Assembly: GCA_022818135.1 (NCBI GenBank)
Contig: JAFMSR010000001.1
Coordinates: 38,268,358-38,332,357, forward strand
Direction of reading: 5' to 3'
Length of the DNA stretch: 64,000 nt
From: Saxidomus purpurata
Taxonomy: Eukaryota > Mollusca > Bivalvia > Venerida > Veneridae
In this document: piece after piece, positions 1-15,100 of the stretch
Position numbering within the stretch: position 1 is the stretch's first letter
Layout: every line of letters starts with the position of its first letter
Notes under the pieces: model-generated
What the model was told of the DNA's origin: nothing
The model's input: only the letters and a program-made list of their open reading frames with translations
Database searches by the model: none
Program-made: the position numbers and the translations under genes

Positions 1-112
1 GCTTAGACCAAACATATTATAGGGGTTACAAGAGCAAGCTTACTAGCTGCTTCCAATGGGACAAATTTTTTTAAGAAACTGATAAAAACTGGAAACACTG
101 AGGATTCCTTAC

Positions 113-3100
113 CTTTAAAATTTGATCAAAATGTTTAAGCATGTTGATACTTTTATTATTGACTAGTTTATTTTCAAAGTGTTTCCTAACCATCGGCATG
201 TAACGTACAACTAGTTGTAGACATCTAGAGGCTAAAGCTGCAAAACATATTGTTCAAACTTTTCAATCAAGTTATGTACAAGAAAACTCACGATATTTTG
301 GTACATAAAGGTGAAGGAGGTTCAAACATTTAATTAAACACCATTTAACATCAACAAAATAGCTTAATGATGTCGTAAGTTATCTGTGATACCGTAACTT
401 TGTACTGAAGTTGATACTTAGTCTGAGTTTTTATTCCCAGTGTGAATGAATTTATTTACAATATCATTACAGAGTTAACTGTGGTAATTTTGAGATTTGC
501 GACTGTATATACGGTTTTTGATGGTCACAAAATTGTTGAATGATTTGCGACCATTTAAAACCTTATATACTGTTGAAAATATCAAAACCACTAAATTGTC
601 AATACTATTCTAATGCATGATGCTCAAATAAGCGATCATTACTGATTGTTCGATTGTTGCGACTATGTGTATATATACCTTAATTAATTGTGTAAGTTTA
701 ACTGATGTAACCAATCACAAATGACTTTACATGGGTAGTGAGTTAGAATAAATTTTATAAAAATTACCAAAATTTAAGAAAAAATAAAATTGTCACTTCT
801 TTTTTCTATCTTCAAAATCCTATTAAAATAACTTACATTATCCATGTTCTATCAAACACATCTGAGTGTTTCATAATAGCATTTAAAAGAATTAAGACTA
901 CTCATTGAAATATCTTAAAGTAATCTGGAAATATTAAAAGTGACTTTTACCTAAATTCTTTGTAGATATAGTTTTAAGACCAACTAGTTCCAGGGCACCA
1001 GCCCCTAGCACCAACTGACATGTTCGGGAATTAAATATCTGAAATAAAATTTCTTTTTTAAACTGCACTGCAGTGTAGGAGTAATTTAATATAGACACAA
1101 ACAATACAATATTCATTTCTATTAGTTAAATATACACAAATACATGTACCCAAGTATCAGTTACTAGTCTTATTGAATTGCCTAATTATCAGCAATATAC
1201 ATCTCTAACTATTAAGCCTAACCTAACTGTTCCCGGGCTACTTCAATCTTGTACATTATAATAGAGCCTGATACATAGATGGACAATGCAAAATGTCTTT
1301 AACATTGACAGAGATGTGTACTGAATCAAGAGTCTCCTATGAGACAAACAGTTGTCTTTAGTCTGTAATAAACTATAACGTCTGGCATGACTAACATAAT
1401 AAACACATTTAAATCCAATTAAACAATCTTGATGATCTTTCTTAATGAAAGTAAATTATTTCTATTGCAATCTAATTAAATCACCAGAGTGCCCTACTGT
1501 TTTGAATGTAGGCACATATATTTTAACCTTCCAATTGTTCAATGTGAAGTATTTCACCAGATGATAAAACTAATATTCCTGACCCAAAGGTACAATTCCT
1601 TACCTTTAAAAGATCAACAAGCCTAGTTAGAAGGTCTGCTGCCACTGCTGGAATGTCGTCTGCGCACTGACAATATTCTATCACCATTTTCAGCAGTAAT
1701 AACACAGTTCTAAAACATTCAAATACATGGCTTAGTATTTATACACTTCTGTGCTAAATAGAGTTCACTATTTTGTAAATAGCTAACAATGCACCTTTTA
1801 TTTGTGAATTGTTTTGGAAAGATCTGATACTGAACTAAAATTCTAGGATATTTTGTGATGAACTTCCCTTTCGGTATCCTGTTTAAGACGAATCAAAATA
1901 AAGAACTTGTACATAATTATGAATGTTTAAAACAAGGCTAGAATTCAGAAAAGTATCTTACCCTACCACAGCATAATTTTCACCATCTACAACAAGATAT
2001 TCTCCAGGACTTCTTTCTGTAATGGAAATGGTTATGGAAATGTTTATGGAAATGGAAAAGCTACAGCCTGACAAAATAGTCAAGTGATATCAGCTGGATA
2101 CAAAGTGAAAAACATTCCTAACATATGGAAGTAGTGAAGCAATTTCTGGCTTTCTGACCGTATAACATACCCTTTTGACATATTACCAGGTATTCCTTGT
2201 ACAAACTGTGCCTACTATACAGAAAGTTTTGTTTTAGGTACTGCTTTTTATTTAGTGGCCCTCCACACCCTGGAAACCTTACAGTCTATTAATTGTATTA
2301 CAGGGACCATAGAAGTATATCAACAAGGTGTACCCCCGTTTCTCGTATTCTCAGGGTTTCTCATATTCTCGTTTTTTACTTTATAGGTGTCAAATTGGCA
2401 ACTCTTTGTTATCATTTACAGAGATATGATACAAAACTGGCACAAAAAAAGTTTCAAGTGATTTGACTGAAAATTAATGAAAATATTGGCTTTTTACTGA
2501 AATTGCTGAAATTACCTTATTTTTTTGTGGCGGGGTTAGTAAAAGGGCCCAAATTGTTTTATTCTGCTGACTATCATTATTATTTTTGTGTTATTTGTAA
2601 CATATTATGCCAAGCTATGCACCTTGGCATTTATAAGTTTTTTTGATTCTACAATGTGGCAATGCCAGAGACTCGAACATAAATCCCTGAGAATACGAGA
2701 AACTTTCTTCTCATTTCTGAGTATGAGGGTGACCTCAGATGCTGTAGCAAAATTTACATAAGGAGAAATATCTTGCAATTTATGATGACACTAACTGAAA
2801 GATGAGTATTTTTTCTATCAAATATCATGTTTACAATGTTGCTAAAATGTGAACTGTTTTATAGGTAACAAATTTACATGCTTAGCCCCCTGAGAATACG
2901 AGAAAACAGGATAGTGGTTGTGACATAAGTAACCAGGACACAGGATCGATTCCCAGACAGGCCACCAGAGATGTGTCCTTGGGGTAAAACACCTGATGCC
3001 TCAGTATATCCAGCTATGGATAGCTATAGCAATGAAACCATTCTGGCTATATCCAGCTATAGATAGCTAAAGCAATGAAACCATTCTGGCTCTATCTCTA

Positions 3101-6100
3101 ATAAGCAAGTTGTCCCATCATGAGCTGTGTTTCAACAGCCATAAATATAAACTGAGAAAACTAATTTCACAATCAGAATGAAACAATTAAGGTAGTACAC
3201 CCCTAATAAAAACCTCCATTTGAAACTCTTCAATTTTAATGAGCTAGCCTAGGTTGTTAAGCATTGGACTGAAGATCTTTTGAGGTTTTTGGGGGCGTAG
3301 GTTCGAATCCAGCCGGAACCAAATTTTTTTTTACTTTTTCTTCTTTGTTTTCATTATTTTGCACTTTTCTTCATATGTTTATATTGTTTTTAGACTGAAA
3401 AGAAATTAAATATTTTTTACGAATTAGTATTAGCTTATTTGAAGATTTTATTACTTGTAGACACGTCTAAAATTGTCGATGGAGATTTTTAAAATCAAAT
3501 TATTTTAAAAAGAGACACTAAAACATTGTGAATTTTTGGCATGCTGTTCCCAAAATGTTATAGATAATTTTTAATATACAAAAAGACATGCCCCATTTCT
3601 AGAAAATGTTGATTTTTCCTAAAAACTTTGATGTTCAAAATTGAACATGGCCAAAAAAGTACATGAAAATTGTAATACTATCTGATTATTTAATAAAAGT
3701 TTTATAAAACTTGTTGATTATATAGTAAATGGTGTGTAATTTCTGAAAGAAAACATAGTTCTTGTTACTCTGATACCAAATCCGTACCAAAGTTTTGAAT
3801 AATAAATGAAATACATGTATTTTCTTATCTCTTGTGTGATGTCATTTTATAGATAATTCCAAAATGGGGGTAGGGTTATTCAAATTCCTATAACTTTTTT
3901 TTTTCACGGTAAAATTCTTTTAAAATTTGTTTTTAAATCCAGGAAATGATACAGATTAAGAAAATATTAAGCCTATAATGATTTGAATAGGTGCCCATTA
4001 GGGGTCTACTACCTTAAGTATTACAAACTAAAGGCATTTAATGTATTGTCTAAGAACATCCCGAGTAAATCCTACTCTCCAGTGTGGTAGTTGTTGTTGT
4101 ACATTTGTATATTCTTGACTGTCATTTAGTCTAACTTACCAGTTCACACTTTTGGTACAACTATAATGCTAGAAGAATGTACACTTACCTATTTCAGGCT
4201 TAGTTTCTGGAATAGATAAATGCCCTGAAACAAAAGACAGGAAATTGTGAGTTACCATGACAACAGCAGGAAGGTGGGTCAAGTGAAAATGCATCAAAAT
4301 AGTAAAATTCATATCTTATTACATGTACTTGTGTATGTAAATTATCATATGCTAAGCTTTGTAAAGCTTTAAACATTACTGCTAGTTGCTAGGCAATGTC
4401 GCTCTGTATTGTACATGTTCAAATCCTTGCCCTTTAACCTGTTGGCTTTGAGTAAAAGTTCATTGTTACAATAACGCAGTTGAATTTGTCCTCATAAAAC
4501 CAAGAATGTAACTAGAGTATCATGACCTATAACATTTATCAAGGGTGTTCCATGGAAAACACAATCATGTTGTCTGCTTTCAGAAGGGAAAAGGTCTAAA
4601 AATAAAGAGATCATCTCATTTTGTCAGAAAATCCTATAAACCAAAACCAAAATACAGTATGTGTCAAATATTGCTATACTTTACCTGTATTAGATATATG
4701 ATAAACAAGAGCTTGGAATTCTGTAGGAACATCTGCCTGTTTCCATCTCTCATTGTCTAATATCAAACTGAAAATACACAAAAAATAACATTCAATAATC
4801 CCATGTTATAAATACATGCACAGTATACATGTACTTGAAATTTGTGCAGAATGTAGGGCCTTCGACATGGTCTATACAATAATAACTGTCAACAATATAT
4901 TTTAAATGAGTTTGACTTTACCTTAAAGCTATAGACATAGTTTTTGCATACATGACATCTCTTGTAATGGTTATTATTTGTGTCATAATATTCTTAACAG
5001 ACTAGATATTAATAACTAAGATCTATACTACGCTGGCACACATTGTGACCTTGCACTTGTAGCTTGGTACATGTGTAGCACAAAGCTCTATAATTCTCTT
5101 GTTATGTTGATCATTTGTGCCAAAATATTTCACAAGACACAGTTATTGACAAAGTAAGAACAACTGTGTGCTTCAATTTAGTACTGACTACTGTTTTTGT
5201 CCTTGAACTTTCACTATTTCAACAACAAGAAAGGTAAAATAAAATGAACAGCATAACAGACAGTGGTGTGCAGTTGACTATGGTTTAACAGCCTACCAGA
5301 CCATCTGTATGTTTGTTTTATATCTTGTGGTGCAATCTTACTTCTGTGTTGCAAGAACCTGAATGTGCTTGAAATGTCATATTTGCTATATCGTGTCCAT
5401 ATTTGAAATACAATGTGTCCTTGTCTCAAGCAGCATTTTGCCATAGTTACAAGCTAATAGTTTCTCGTGTTACTTCTATGCCATCCATTACCAATCTCAC
5501 TGACATTCATATCCAACATTTCCTTTTATTTTCATTCAAATACCAACAATTCAACCCAATGCAAACAGTATACAAAGAACAGAACAAATCAGAAATGAAG
5601 ACAAAAGTTTCCAGTTAGCAGACTCTGAAGTGATGCTGTGAGTCATATTTCACCTTTTTAATAAGCACGGGGCCCAACTTAGCTACCATAGCTTTTTCAT
5701 CTGCTGAAAATGCAGTTAACAGTTGATCGTAGAATGTTAAATACCTTTCTGCTTTGATTCCAATAGTTAAAACATTGGCATACCCCAATACATCAGTATA
5801 ATCATACATAAAGAGCTTTCTAAAATATTTCTTCACAACCACTTCACTGTTACTTTCCTTGTATAGCATTCCACATTCATCTTTGAGGTAAAATGACAGC
5901 AATATGTCTTGGTTCTACGGTTCCAAAGAATCTTAGAGCTGAAAAAATGTTGAGCCCCTGAATATCATTTACTTCTTGAGAACCAGCAATCACTCACCCC
6001 ATAGTATCCTCAGTGAAAACATAATTATTTATATCCAATGAAAACATATCAATACTCAAACCATAAACATTATGCATACCGTATTTCCCCGCTTATAAGA

Positions 6101-9100
6101 CGAGGAAATAAAGTCCCGATTTTTGCCTCAAAGTTGGGTCCTCGTCTTATAAGCGAGGCCACGAGAATCAACCAAAAATAAAAATCAATCCTACATACAT
6201 TTTTGATGAAATCGGCAATACTGAATGTCGTCCGCGAGTGTCTATGTGCAGACGACAGTCGAACAATTACCGGTACCATACATTGGCGAATTTCGTTATT
6301 GTGTTAACTCACCTCCGCTGTCGATCGCAAATGTCGCCATTTGCAATTATTTAAAGAATCTGAAGGTAAACTTTGCGAAAATAAGTGGTGCAGTCATATT
6401 TGTTTTTTTCCGGTATGATATAAGCGGCCTAAAATTGATATCTGAATCAAGCGTTTATTGTAAAGAAACCCGATAATCAGTCTAGTCTGTGTATTGTTAA
6501 TTCGGATATTGATTTTTGTTGACACTTTGAGACGATAATTGCGTCCGGTAAATACGTGTCATCGGCTGATTAATCAATTAATGAAAACATCTGGCAGCTT
6601 GTGTATAATTAGTAAGAGTGCCCAGGATACCCCAAATTAGCGGCAATTACGTCGTTGTTAAGGAGCGAGAGGCTAGACAAAAGGCCGAAAGTTTTTTTTG
6701 TAAAATTCGTCGCGCGGTTGTTTTGTCAACTTTTAATTATAAATACGAAAGTTTGCTTATTTTTTGCAAACATTTTGTGATAACTCCAAAGAAATTGTAA
6801 CAATGGGAATGAAAAAATAATTTTTAATTGACTTCATTGCCATCTCGATCCTTTTTTGTCTTTAAACTACGACGTAATTGTCGCTACTTTGGGGGATCCT
6901 CGGCACTCTTAATAATTATATACAAGCTGTCATATGTTTTCATAATTGATTAATTAGCCAATGGCACATATTTACGCAATTATCTTTTCAAAGTGTCACA
7001 AAAATCAATATCCGAATTGACAATACACAGATTGGTTTATAATACTCAAAAAAAAATCGGCGATTAAAAAATTAAGTTATTAGCTTAGAAATCATACGAA
7101 CTTGAAGAGAATAAAGTAACTGGGTTTCATTAAAAAAATTGCCTCGTCTTATAAATGAGTCTATTCAAAAACCACACATTTTCATGGCAAAGTAGGGGGG
7201 TCGTCTTATAAGCGGATCGCCTTATAGGCGGGGAAATACGGTACTCAATGATAACAGCTGCTCTCCGTGAAAAAAACTTGTCTTTTCGCAAAAGTAGAAA
7301 GTTTTTAATAGAAAAAAGTACCAATCCATACTAAAAGCCAGTTAGTCAATAAATCTTTTATAATTCTATTTCACATGGGATACACAAAGCTGGGAGCTGC
7401 ATTTTGTGATTCATAAGTAGATGTATGTTGAAAACTCGTGTTTTCAATTTTTTTTTAACCAGTTTTAAGGCATTTATTATTGTTACACATTATTGTTTTT
7501 TCCATTTCGTCTGTGATTTTCTAGCAAAGTCTTTAAAAAAGGTAAAAGATGAAGAAGGGAAGTAAAACAAAAGTGGAAGTGATTGACTCTTCAAAATATA
7601 TGGACCAAGATACCTTGTCAGAAGACAGTGTGAGGAGTGCTGATTTAAAGCAAATCCTCAAGCCAATGTTATATATACTTGCTATGGCTGGAAACTACAC
7701 TTTCAGTGACATTAACTCAACAGGCAAATCAAGTACATCTGTACTTTCCAAGTTATACAGAACTGCTACTTTTTTCATGATGCTGTTTCTTCTTGTTAAG
7801 TTTGTGGCAGCATTTTCTAACCTGCCCTCTGATATATATTTTGAGTACAATCTATTAGGGACAGTGTGGAATATATTTAGTACATGTATTTTCATTGTCA
7901 ATTTGAAGTCTACGAATTCAAAATTTGGACATTATGAAAAGGCTTTTCAATTCTGGGTACAAAAAGTTTTGCCAGAGGTTCAAAAACTTGGTATTAAACT
8001 TCCTGTGGCAAAAATGAGGAAAGGAGTTATAACTGCTACAATGATTACATTCAGTCTAATTCTGTTCCATATTGTTGGAATTGGGATTCAAATGATTGTT
8101 TCTGAGGGCTTAAAGGACTTCTTCACAGCCCCATTCAACAGCAACCCTCTCACAATCACTATTGCACTGTTGACTGTGTTATTTGGGGGATTTGCTTATT
8201 ATGTACCAATGACATTTGTGATTGCTTTTTCAATCGTTCTTCGAGAAGTCATTAATAGTTTTAATGACTTTGTATCTAAAGTTTGCAGAGAACAAGAAAA
8301 CAGAGTACCAAAAACTTTGGAAAAATTGCGTCTGCTGCATCTCCACCTAAGTAGCTTATAAGTGACCTTGATCAGGACCTGGGCTGGTTCTATGGTGTAT
8401 TTCTGTTCTTCAGTACTGGTTTGAGTGTATACACACTGTATGTGATGATGAGAACCAGCCAAGCAACACCAACACTGGTCATGTATTTTTTCTGGTTACT
8501 TAGTGTAATAGGAAGTCTTGGAATAACATCAATATATGCAGCACTTGTACATGAAGCTGTAAGTATCACACTTTCCGAACAAACAAGATATTTCTACAAC
8601 ACAATGCCTCTCCCCAACTCCTGACTCCCATTAAACATTCATGTAACTTTGACACAGTTAACATTTACATCATTATTTTTCCATTTCTTCTAGTATTTCT
8701 TCCATCAGCTTCTAACTTGTAACTAAAAATAGAACATGGACTATCCTGAATGACCTTAGGGTAGAAAAACACCTTTATGTATACTTCTAGAATCTAAGAG
8801 CAAAACATCCAAATGTAATGAACATTGATTTGTACCCTGTATATCTGCTACTTAACTATCAAATCACTGATGTATCATCATGGGCAGACTACAATAGATT
8901 AACAGTTACATTTTGTTAATAATACCCTTTTTCGAATAGATTAACAATGTATCACATCTACATAAAGGTGTTTTTCTACCAGAAGGCCATTTGGGATTGT
9001 CATGTTCTATTTTTTGTTACTAATGGTTAAACCTCTGAATACGACGCTTAAAAGCATTGACCAAGCATTGGCCGAGCACTGACCGTTAAAAAAACAAAAG

Positions 9101-12100
9101 TCACCTACCCTTATTGCCAGCCTTTTCTTTCAGGCCAGTAGCATGATAGAAAATGGAACTATTTATTTCTGAAGAATTAAGCACTGGAGTTCCGAAAAAA
9201 GCTTTATAATCGAGTCTGTCATCACACACTGTGTTTCTAGGATTTCATGTCGGCACTCAAAATATGGAAAATATTTTGATTGAATGTCATATAGAAGACA
9301 CTGCGCCTTTGTGTACTAGATACGTGTCTATTGGACACACATGTCTCTACTTATCATGGTCTGTATGGCGATTCTGGGAAGTGTGGAAAGTACCATGACT
9401 CTGCTCTAATCAGCTGCATTAAAAGATACAATTTAAGATGCTGAATAATATTGCCGTAAGTACAACGCGTTGCAGTTGGCTTTGCCCTCTCGCTATTTTA
9501 GCAATCAATACAATTACAATCTTACGTCACACAAAGGCGAATCTGAAACTATTAATAGAGCATGTAGATATCGGTTAACTCCTCCCCTCCATTCTTTCAT
9601 TGAAAAGGTCAAAGGGGCGCATGCGATCAGTCTTTATTTGATTCTGATGTCACGTTCCGAACGTGGAAAGAAAAAAATAAAGTCATAACAGAAGCAGTAT
9701 CGGCTAAAGTATATATTAAAGTGCCATTTGGTAAATGGCGGAGTCAGGTGTACACTAATCGATGAAACTTTCCCAAAATTTTATGAAATAGACTTTGGAA
9801 GTTTTATTGCGTACCTCAACGAATAGCCCAACTAATTGCACGCAAGTGCTTTTTGCTACATACGATGGCCGCCCTTCGCAAAGGCAGACTAGATGCAATA
9901 TCAGTTTGTAAAAAAATTTCTGTCTTGCAGTCGAAATATTGAGGCTACTCCACGAGGTAATACATGTGCATACAAATAAAAATAAAACACATTAACAGCA
10001 CACTTTTTAAGTAAGCAAGATTAAAATGTTATCCCAATACTGCAAATAGATCTAAAATGTTTGGGCTAGGTAAAACAGGACTTTCGTACAATATTTATTC
10101 GTTTTAATTTTTTGCCCTCAACATTTCGGCTAGCCTACGGACAACCGGGACCCGGCACAGAAAAGCCGCTTGTCTGACAGTAGAAAGTCCCGTGTCAGAC
10201 ATGTCAGACCCCCTCTGTACTATGGGTCTGACATATTCAGCAGCACTCCAATAGCCTAATTAATTTGGCGTTTCAGTGTGACCCCTTCACAGATCTGATA
10301 TTTATAACTAGAAGGTGAAAAACTTGAAAATATCAGCCTATAAAATCGGTTTGCCTTCGAAGTCGAAATAGTTAGACTAGCACTTTACCAAGTTCTCATA
10401 TATATGTACAAATGTACATTAAATGTTGACTTTCCGAGAGCTTCTTGTGATTTTACCGACTCGCGTGCATGTGTGAGTTAATCATATGTCATATAACGAT
10501 TAAAACTAATGATTATCATAGTTATGACTATTTGGATAGCCATTTAAAAACAATAACACTGAACATAAATTAGTACGCATGAGTATATCAAGGATATATA
10601 AGATTATTGTGTATATTTTACTTCAGTGACACTGACGACACAGCGGCGAGTGCAAAACAAAATGTTTCACTAAGACTGTCGTTTTCCCGCAGATTCTTTA
10701 AATATGTTTTCTTTATCATTCGTCGAATGTTTCTTCTTCAAAATGTGAAAAAGCCGAAATAATTCTAGTTAGTTAAGAGTTAATACAAAGTTTTGAGTAA
10801 TCGAGCAACTCTGCAGTAATGTGTCCAACATTTCGCGCGGTAAATTGGATTGGTCAGAATGCAGTATCCAACACTCGTCTACAGATTTTTATATTGGTTG
10901 GAATAAAAAAGAATTGAAATATGTAAATATATGAGATAAAGTGAAACAAATTAGATAATCGTCATTAATCTTCTGACTGTCATGTCTGCCGTTTCATTTT
11001 TATGGCCGAAGTAACTACGCCCCTGTTCATTGATTTGTATTTTTTTCTTAAACTCAACCACACTCCGATTAAAGTAAAAACACTGTTCACAAGGGAAAAT
11101 TGTCTAGTTCAGAGGGAACTTGGTTATGATAATACAACGTCCGTACAAATACAGATTTTGGCAGATGCACTGAATGTCAGTACGTACAGTACGGCATTAT
11201 ATACTTAGTATGTCAGTAGACTTCCTTACCCATGGCATGACCTCGCTTTTGTGGCGACGCTCTGCGAAATAAAGGAGTTTCAGTACTGCCGGAGACAAAC
11301 ATATTTTTCACGCTGCAAAATCAGTTATATTGATAATTTCGTCAATTTAATAACTTTCGTCGACATTTTGTTTGAATTCCACTTTGGCAAACAAAATTGA
11401 CAAGGCGAGATGAGAAACAGACTGAAAAACACATTTTATGAAAAATGCTTCACAATACATTTTTGTTCACCAGACGTCAATATGAATTATGTAGGATAAC
11501 ATGTTAATGCGTGTAAAGTTCCGCGAACATAATTTACATGTATACTAATTCATAAACTTACGGTCTACACTTATAATAAATGCAATCAATCGCTGTGATT
11601 GAAAGAGGTCTCTTTTAAAAGAGTATATATTAATCAACATTTTAAATAAAACAGAAGATCTATATAATTTATCTCAAGTCACTACAAAATACGCAAAGAA
11701 ACCTATATTTAACATTATTAAATACTGTTTGTCACTTGCATTAAAATACATACGTGAAGTATACCATGCGGGTTTTTGGGCGGAGCAAATTGTCGACGTG
11801 AGAAAGAAGCTGGACGCTCTCACCTAAATGTCCTTGAATGGGGAGGAGTTAACCTATAAACTAGCTCTAGTAATAGTTTAAAAATTGTGCTATGAGTGAC
11901 GTAAGACTATAACTGTATCGATTGCCAAGATAGCGAACGGGCAAACCCAACTGCAACGCGTTGTATTTAAGAATGTATAATGAAAATTTTGAGTGTTTGT
12001 GCTAGGTTTATCCCTCTTTTAAACAGTGTGTCAATAACTGTAAGAATTTTATAAAATAAAATGCGTATCTGCTACAGTCAGGGCCTCAAAGTTTTGTCTT

Positions 12101-15100
12101 ACAGGATTGAGGGATTGATGGATGAATTACAGCAAATCTATATGCACCTACAACAAAAACAAGTGATATAAATATACTGGAACATAAATATCACTGAAAC
12201 AAATGAACATTGGCCTCAGAAAAACATTTCCTGATCAAACTTTCAGCAATGATTTAGCCTTTTAAACATTTTTACAACCTTAATGAATCAGCTACCTTTG
12301 ATACTTATTTCAAAAAGAAAGCAATACACTGCAGTATGCACAAATTACAATTTATTGACCTTCATTGTTTCACCAAGTAGATTGTTGTTTTTATCTAGAG
12401 CTGTTAAAATTATACATGAGGGTAATATCTTACTAGCCATCCATTTGGGCCTTTAACATGGGTTTGCTTCATTCAACTTTTATGATGTCCCAAGGCAAGT
12501 ATAAAATCTGGTACACAACAGTGTCATGATGGCTCGAGTCTACAGAGAGCATGTGCAATGCTGATTAGACCTGCGTGATTCATATAAGGTATGAAAGGTG
12601 TAAATATGATAACTATGGCGCTTACCAAACTAACATTCTGACCTATTTTCATGTCTGTGTATAAAACGTGGCCGCCAGTGTGATCACAATGTTTTTATCT
12701 GATTTGAGGACGTGGTTACCTTGTTCTTACATCCATGTGACAAAGTTTAGAGCATTATATAAAGACCATTAATACAGTTATAGCCGAGTCTGTTAGGACG
12801 TAATGGCCTTATGTTTACATAAGTAGAATTACAATCACTTTTTTCATTAAAAAAAACAACAGAAATATTTACCCATCTATCCTACACTAAAATGTTAATG
12901 GAACCCTTTATTGTGTAAAGTCAAGACATTGACTATTCATTTGTTTAAATACAATGCCAGGGTCATCCCAAAGGACGGCCCTATAATTACATGTCCATTA
13001 AACAGATATAGAGTGAAGGAGCATAGTTTTGAAAATAGCTAAATTATAATAACCACATATATGTCAAAGGCATATTTTAAACTATAAAATAATTAATCTC
13101 TGGATAGCTTATAAGTGATTTTTATATCGAAAATTATTTCAACAGAAGCTTTGAATTGTGACATGTACAATTTTGTATATTGAATGCAAGGGTATATCAT
13201 AATCCTCAGTAGATTTCAGAAAATTGATTAACTGCTTTCTGTGGTCATTTCATCAAAACCATAAAATAAAATAAATAAATAAAATATAGTTTTAGTGTTA
13301 AAAAACAAGATGAATAAGGGAGGTAAAATAAAAGTGGAAGTGATTGACTCTACAAACTATATGGACCAAGATTCCTGGTCAGAGGACAGTGTGAAGAGTG
13401 CTGATTTAAAGCAAATCCTCAAGCCAATGTTATATACACTTGCTATGGCTGGAAACTACACTTTCAGTGACATTAACTCTACAGGCAAATCAAGTACATC
13501 TGCACTTTCCAAGTTATACAGGCTCTGTATATTTGTGATACTGTTGTTGTTTTTTGCAAAAGCTGTTGCATCAATCTTCCACCTGTCTACTGAAACTGTA
13601 CTTTTCCGCTTAAATTTAATGAGCATGTTTTGGACAGCATTGACCCTTTGTACGTTCATAATCAGTTTTAAGTCCACAACTTCAAAATTTGGATATTACG
13701 AGAAGGCCTTCCAATTCTGGAATAAAAAAATTTTGCTGGAGTTTCAAGAACTTGATATAGAATATCCAGTGGCTAAAATGAAGAGAGGAGTGATAATTGC
13801 AACCATACTGACTTTCAGTGCAACAATTATGAATATTGTTGGTATTGGAGTCCAACTAGTGACTGTTGAGGATTTAAGAAGTTTCTACACAATACCTTTT
13901 GAATGTAAACCCCTAACATTAACAGTTGCTGTGATTTTAATATTTTTTGTTGGATTCGCTTATCACACACCTGCGATATTTGCAATAATTTTTTCGATCA
14001 TTCTTCGAGAAGCCTTTAATAGTTTTAATGACCGTGTATCTAAAATCTGCGAAGAACAAGAAAGTGAAGTACCAAAAGCATTAAAAAAACTGCGTCTGCT
14101 GCATCTTCACCTATGCAAGCTTGTAAATGACCTTGATCAGGACCTGGGCTGGTTCTATGGCGTATTTCTGTTCTTCAAAACTGGACTGTGTCTGTTTACT
14201 CTGTACCAGATAATAAGAAGCAGTCTAACAACATTTGATCTAGTCATGTACCTTTTCTGGCTATTTAGTGCTGGAGTGTATCTTGGAGTGAGCTCAATTT
14301 GTGCTGCACGTGTTCATGAGTCAGTAAGTATTACACAATTTTGTTGACATGTCTTACAGAAGTACTCAGAGAACTATAAAAACTGTAAAGGCAAGCTTTA
14401 TAAAATCAAAGTTCTGGTTTATACAACATGAAATTAATAGCTCCTATCTTTGCCAACTGCATTCCTACTGAAACACAAAGAAATTCCGATGTTTCAAAAA
14501 TCTGTCATCAATTGGTTATGGAGCAAAATAAAACAATTCACAGTCATACATTGTGAAGAGTTTCTTGTTAAGACAGTGTAGATTCTATCATAACAATAAT
14601 TACTGCAATTTCCAATATTAGTCTATTTACCAGCTTCTTTTTCAACTTCAGTCTGTTGGGCACTGTCTGGACAACATACATTAAATTATAATACTACTAG
14701 TACTATGACGTAAAGAAAACAGTAACAATTCCATGGCTTACACTAGTGTTGAATAATCCATTATTGGAACTGTGACCATTATTTCAAGCTTTTAAGCAAG
14801 GTCCAGTTATTAAAACATATTCATTGATTTCATAACACGTCTTCTTTCAAGGATAGAATTACATTAGATTAATGTATTAATATATTTTAGTTCGATATAT
14901 GGATATAAAGAACTACGGATATAAGGAACAAATTTGATGGGTCCCGAGGAGTTCGTTATAAGCAGAGTTTACTGTATCTAAGTTCAAAAGGGTTTAACAC
15001 TGCAACGCCTTCAAAGTTGATGGATACGCACATATATTGTGCAATTCTTTGAAAACTGAAGGAGTCTGCTCCACAAACTACCTATGCTATATGAAATTCA

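Noticed and set aside
3241..3320. Functional tRNA gene
   Set aside because: B box is perfect but the anticodon stem pairs poorly and it is embedded in a mobile element.
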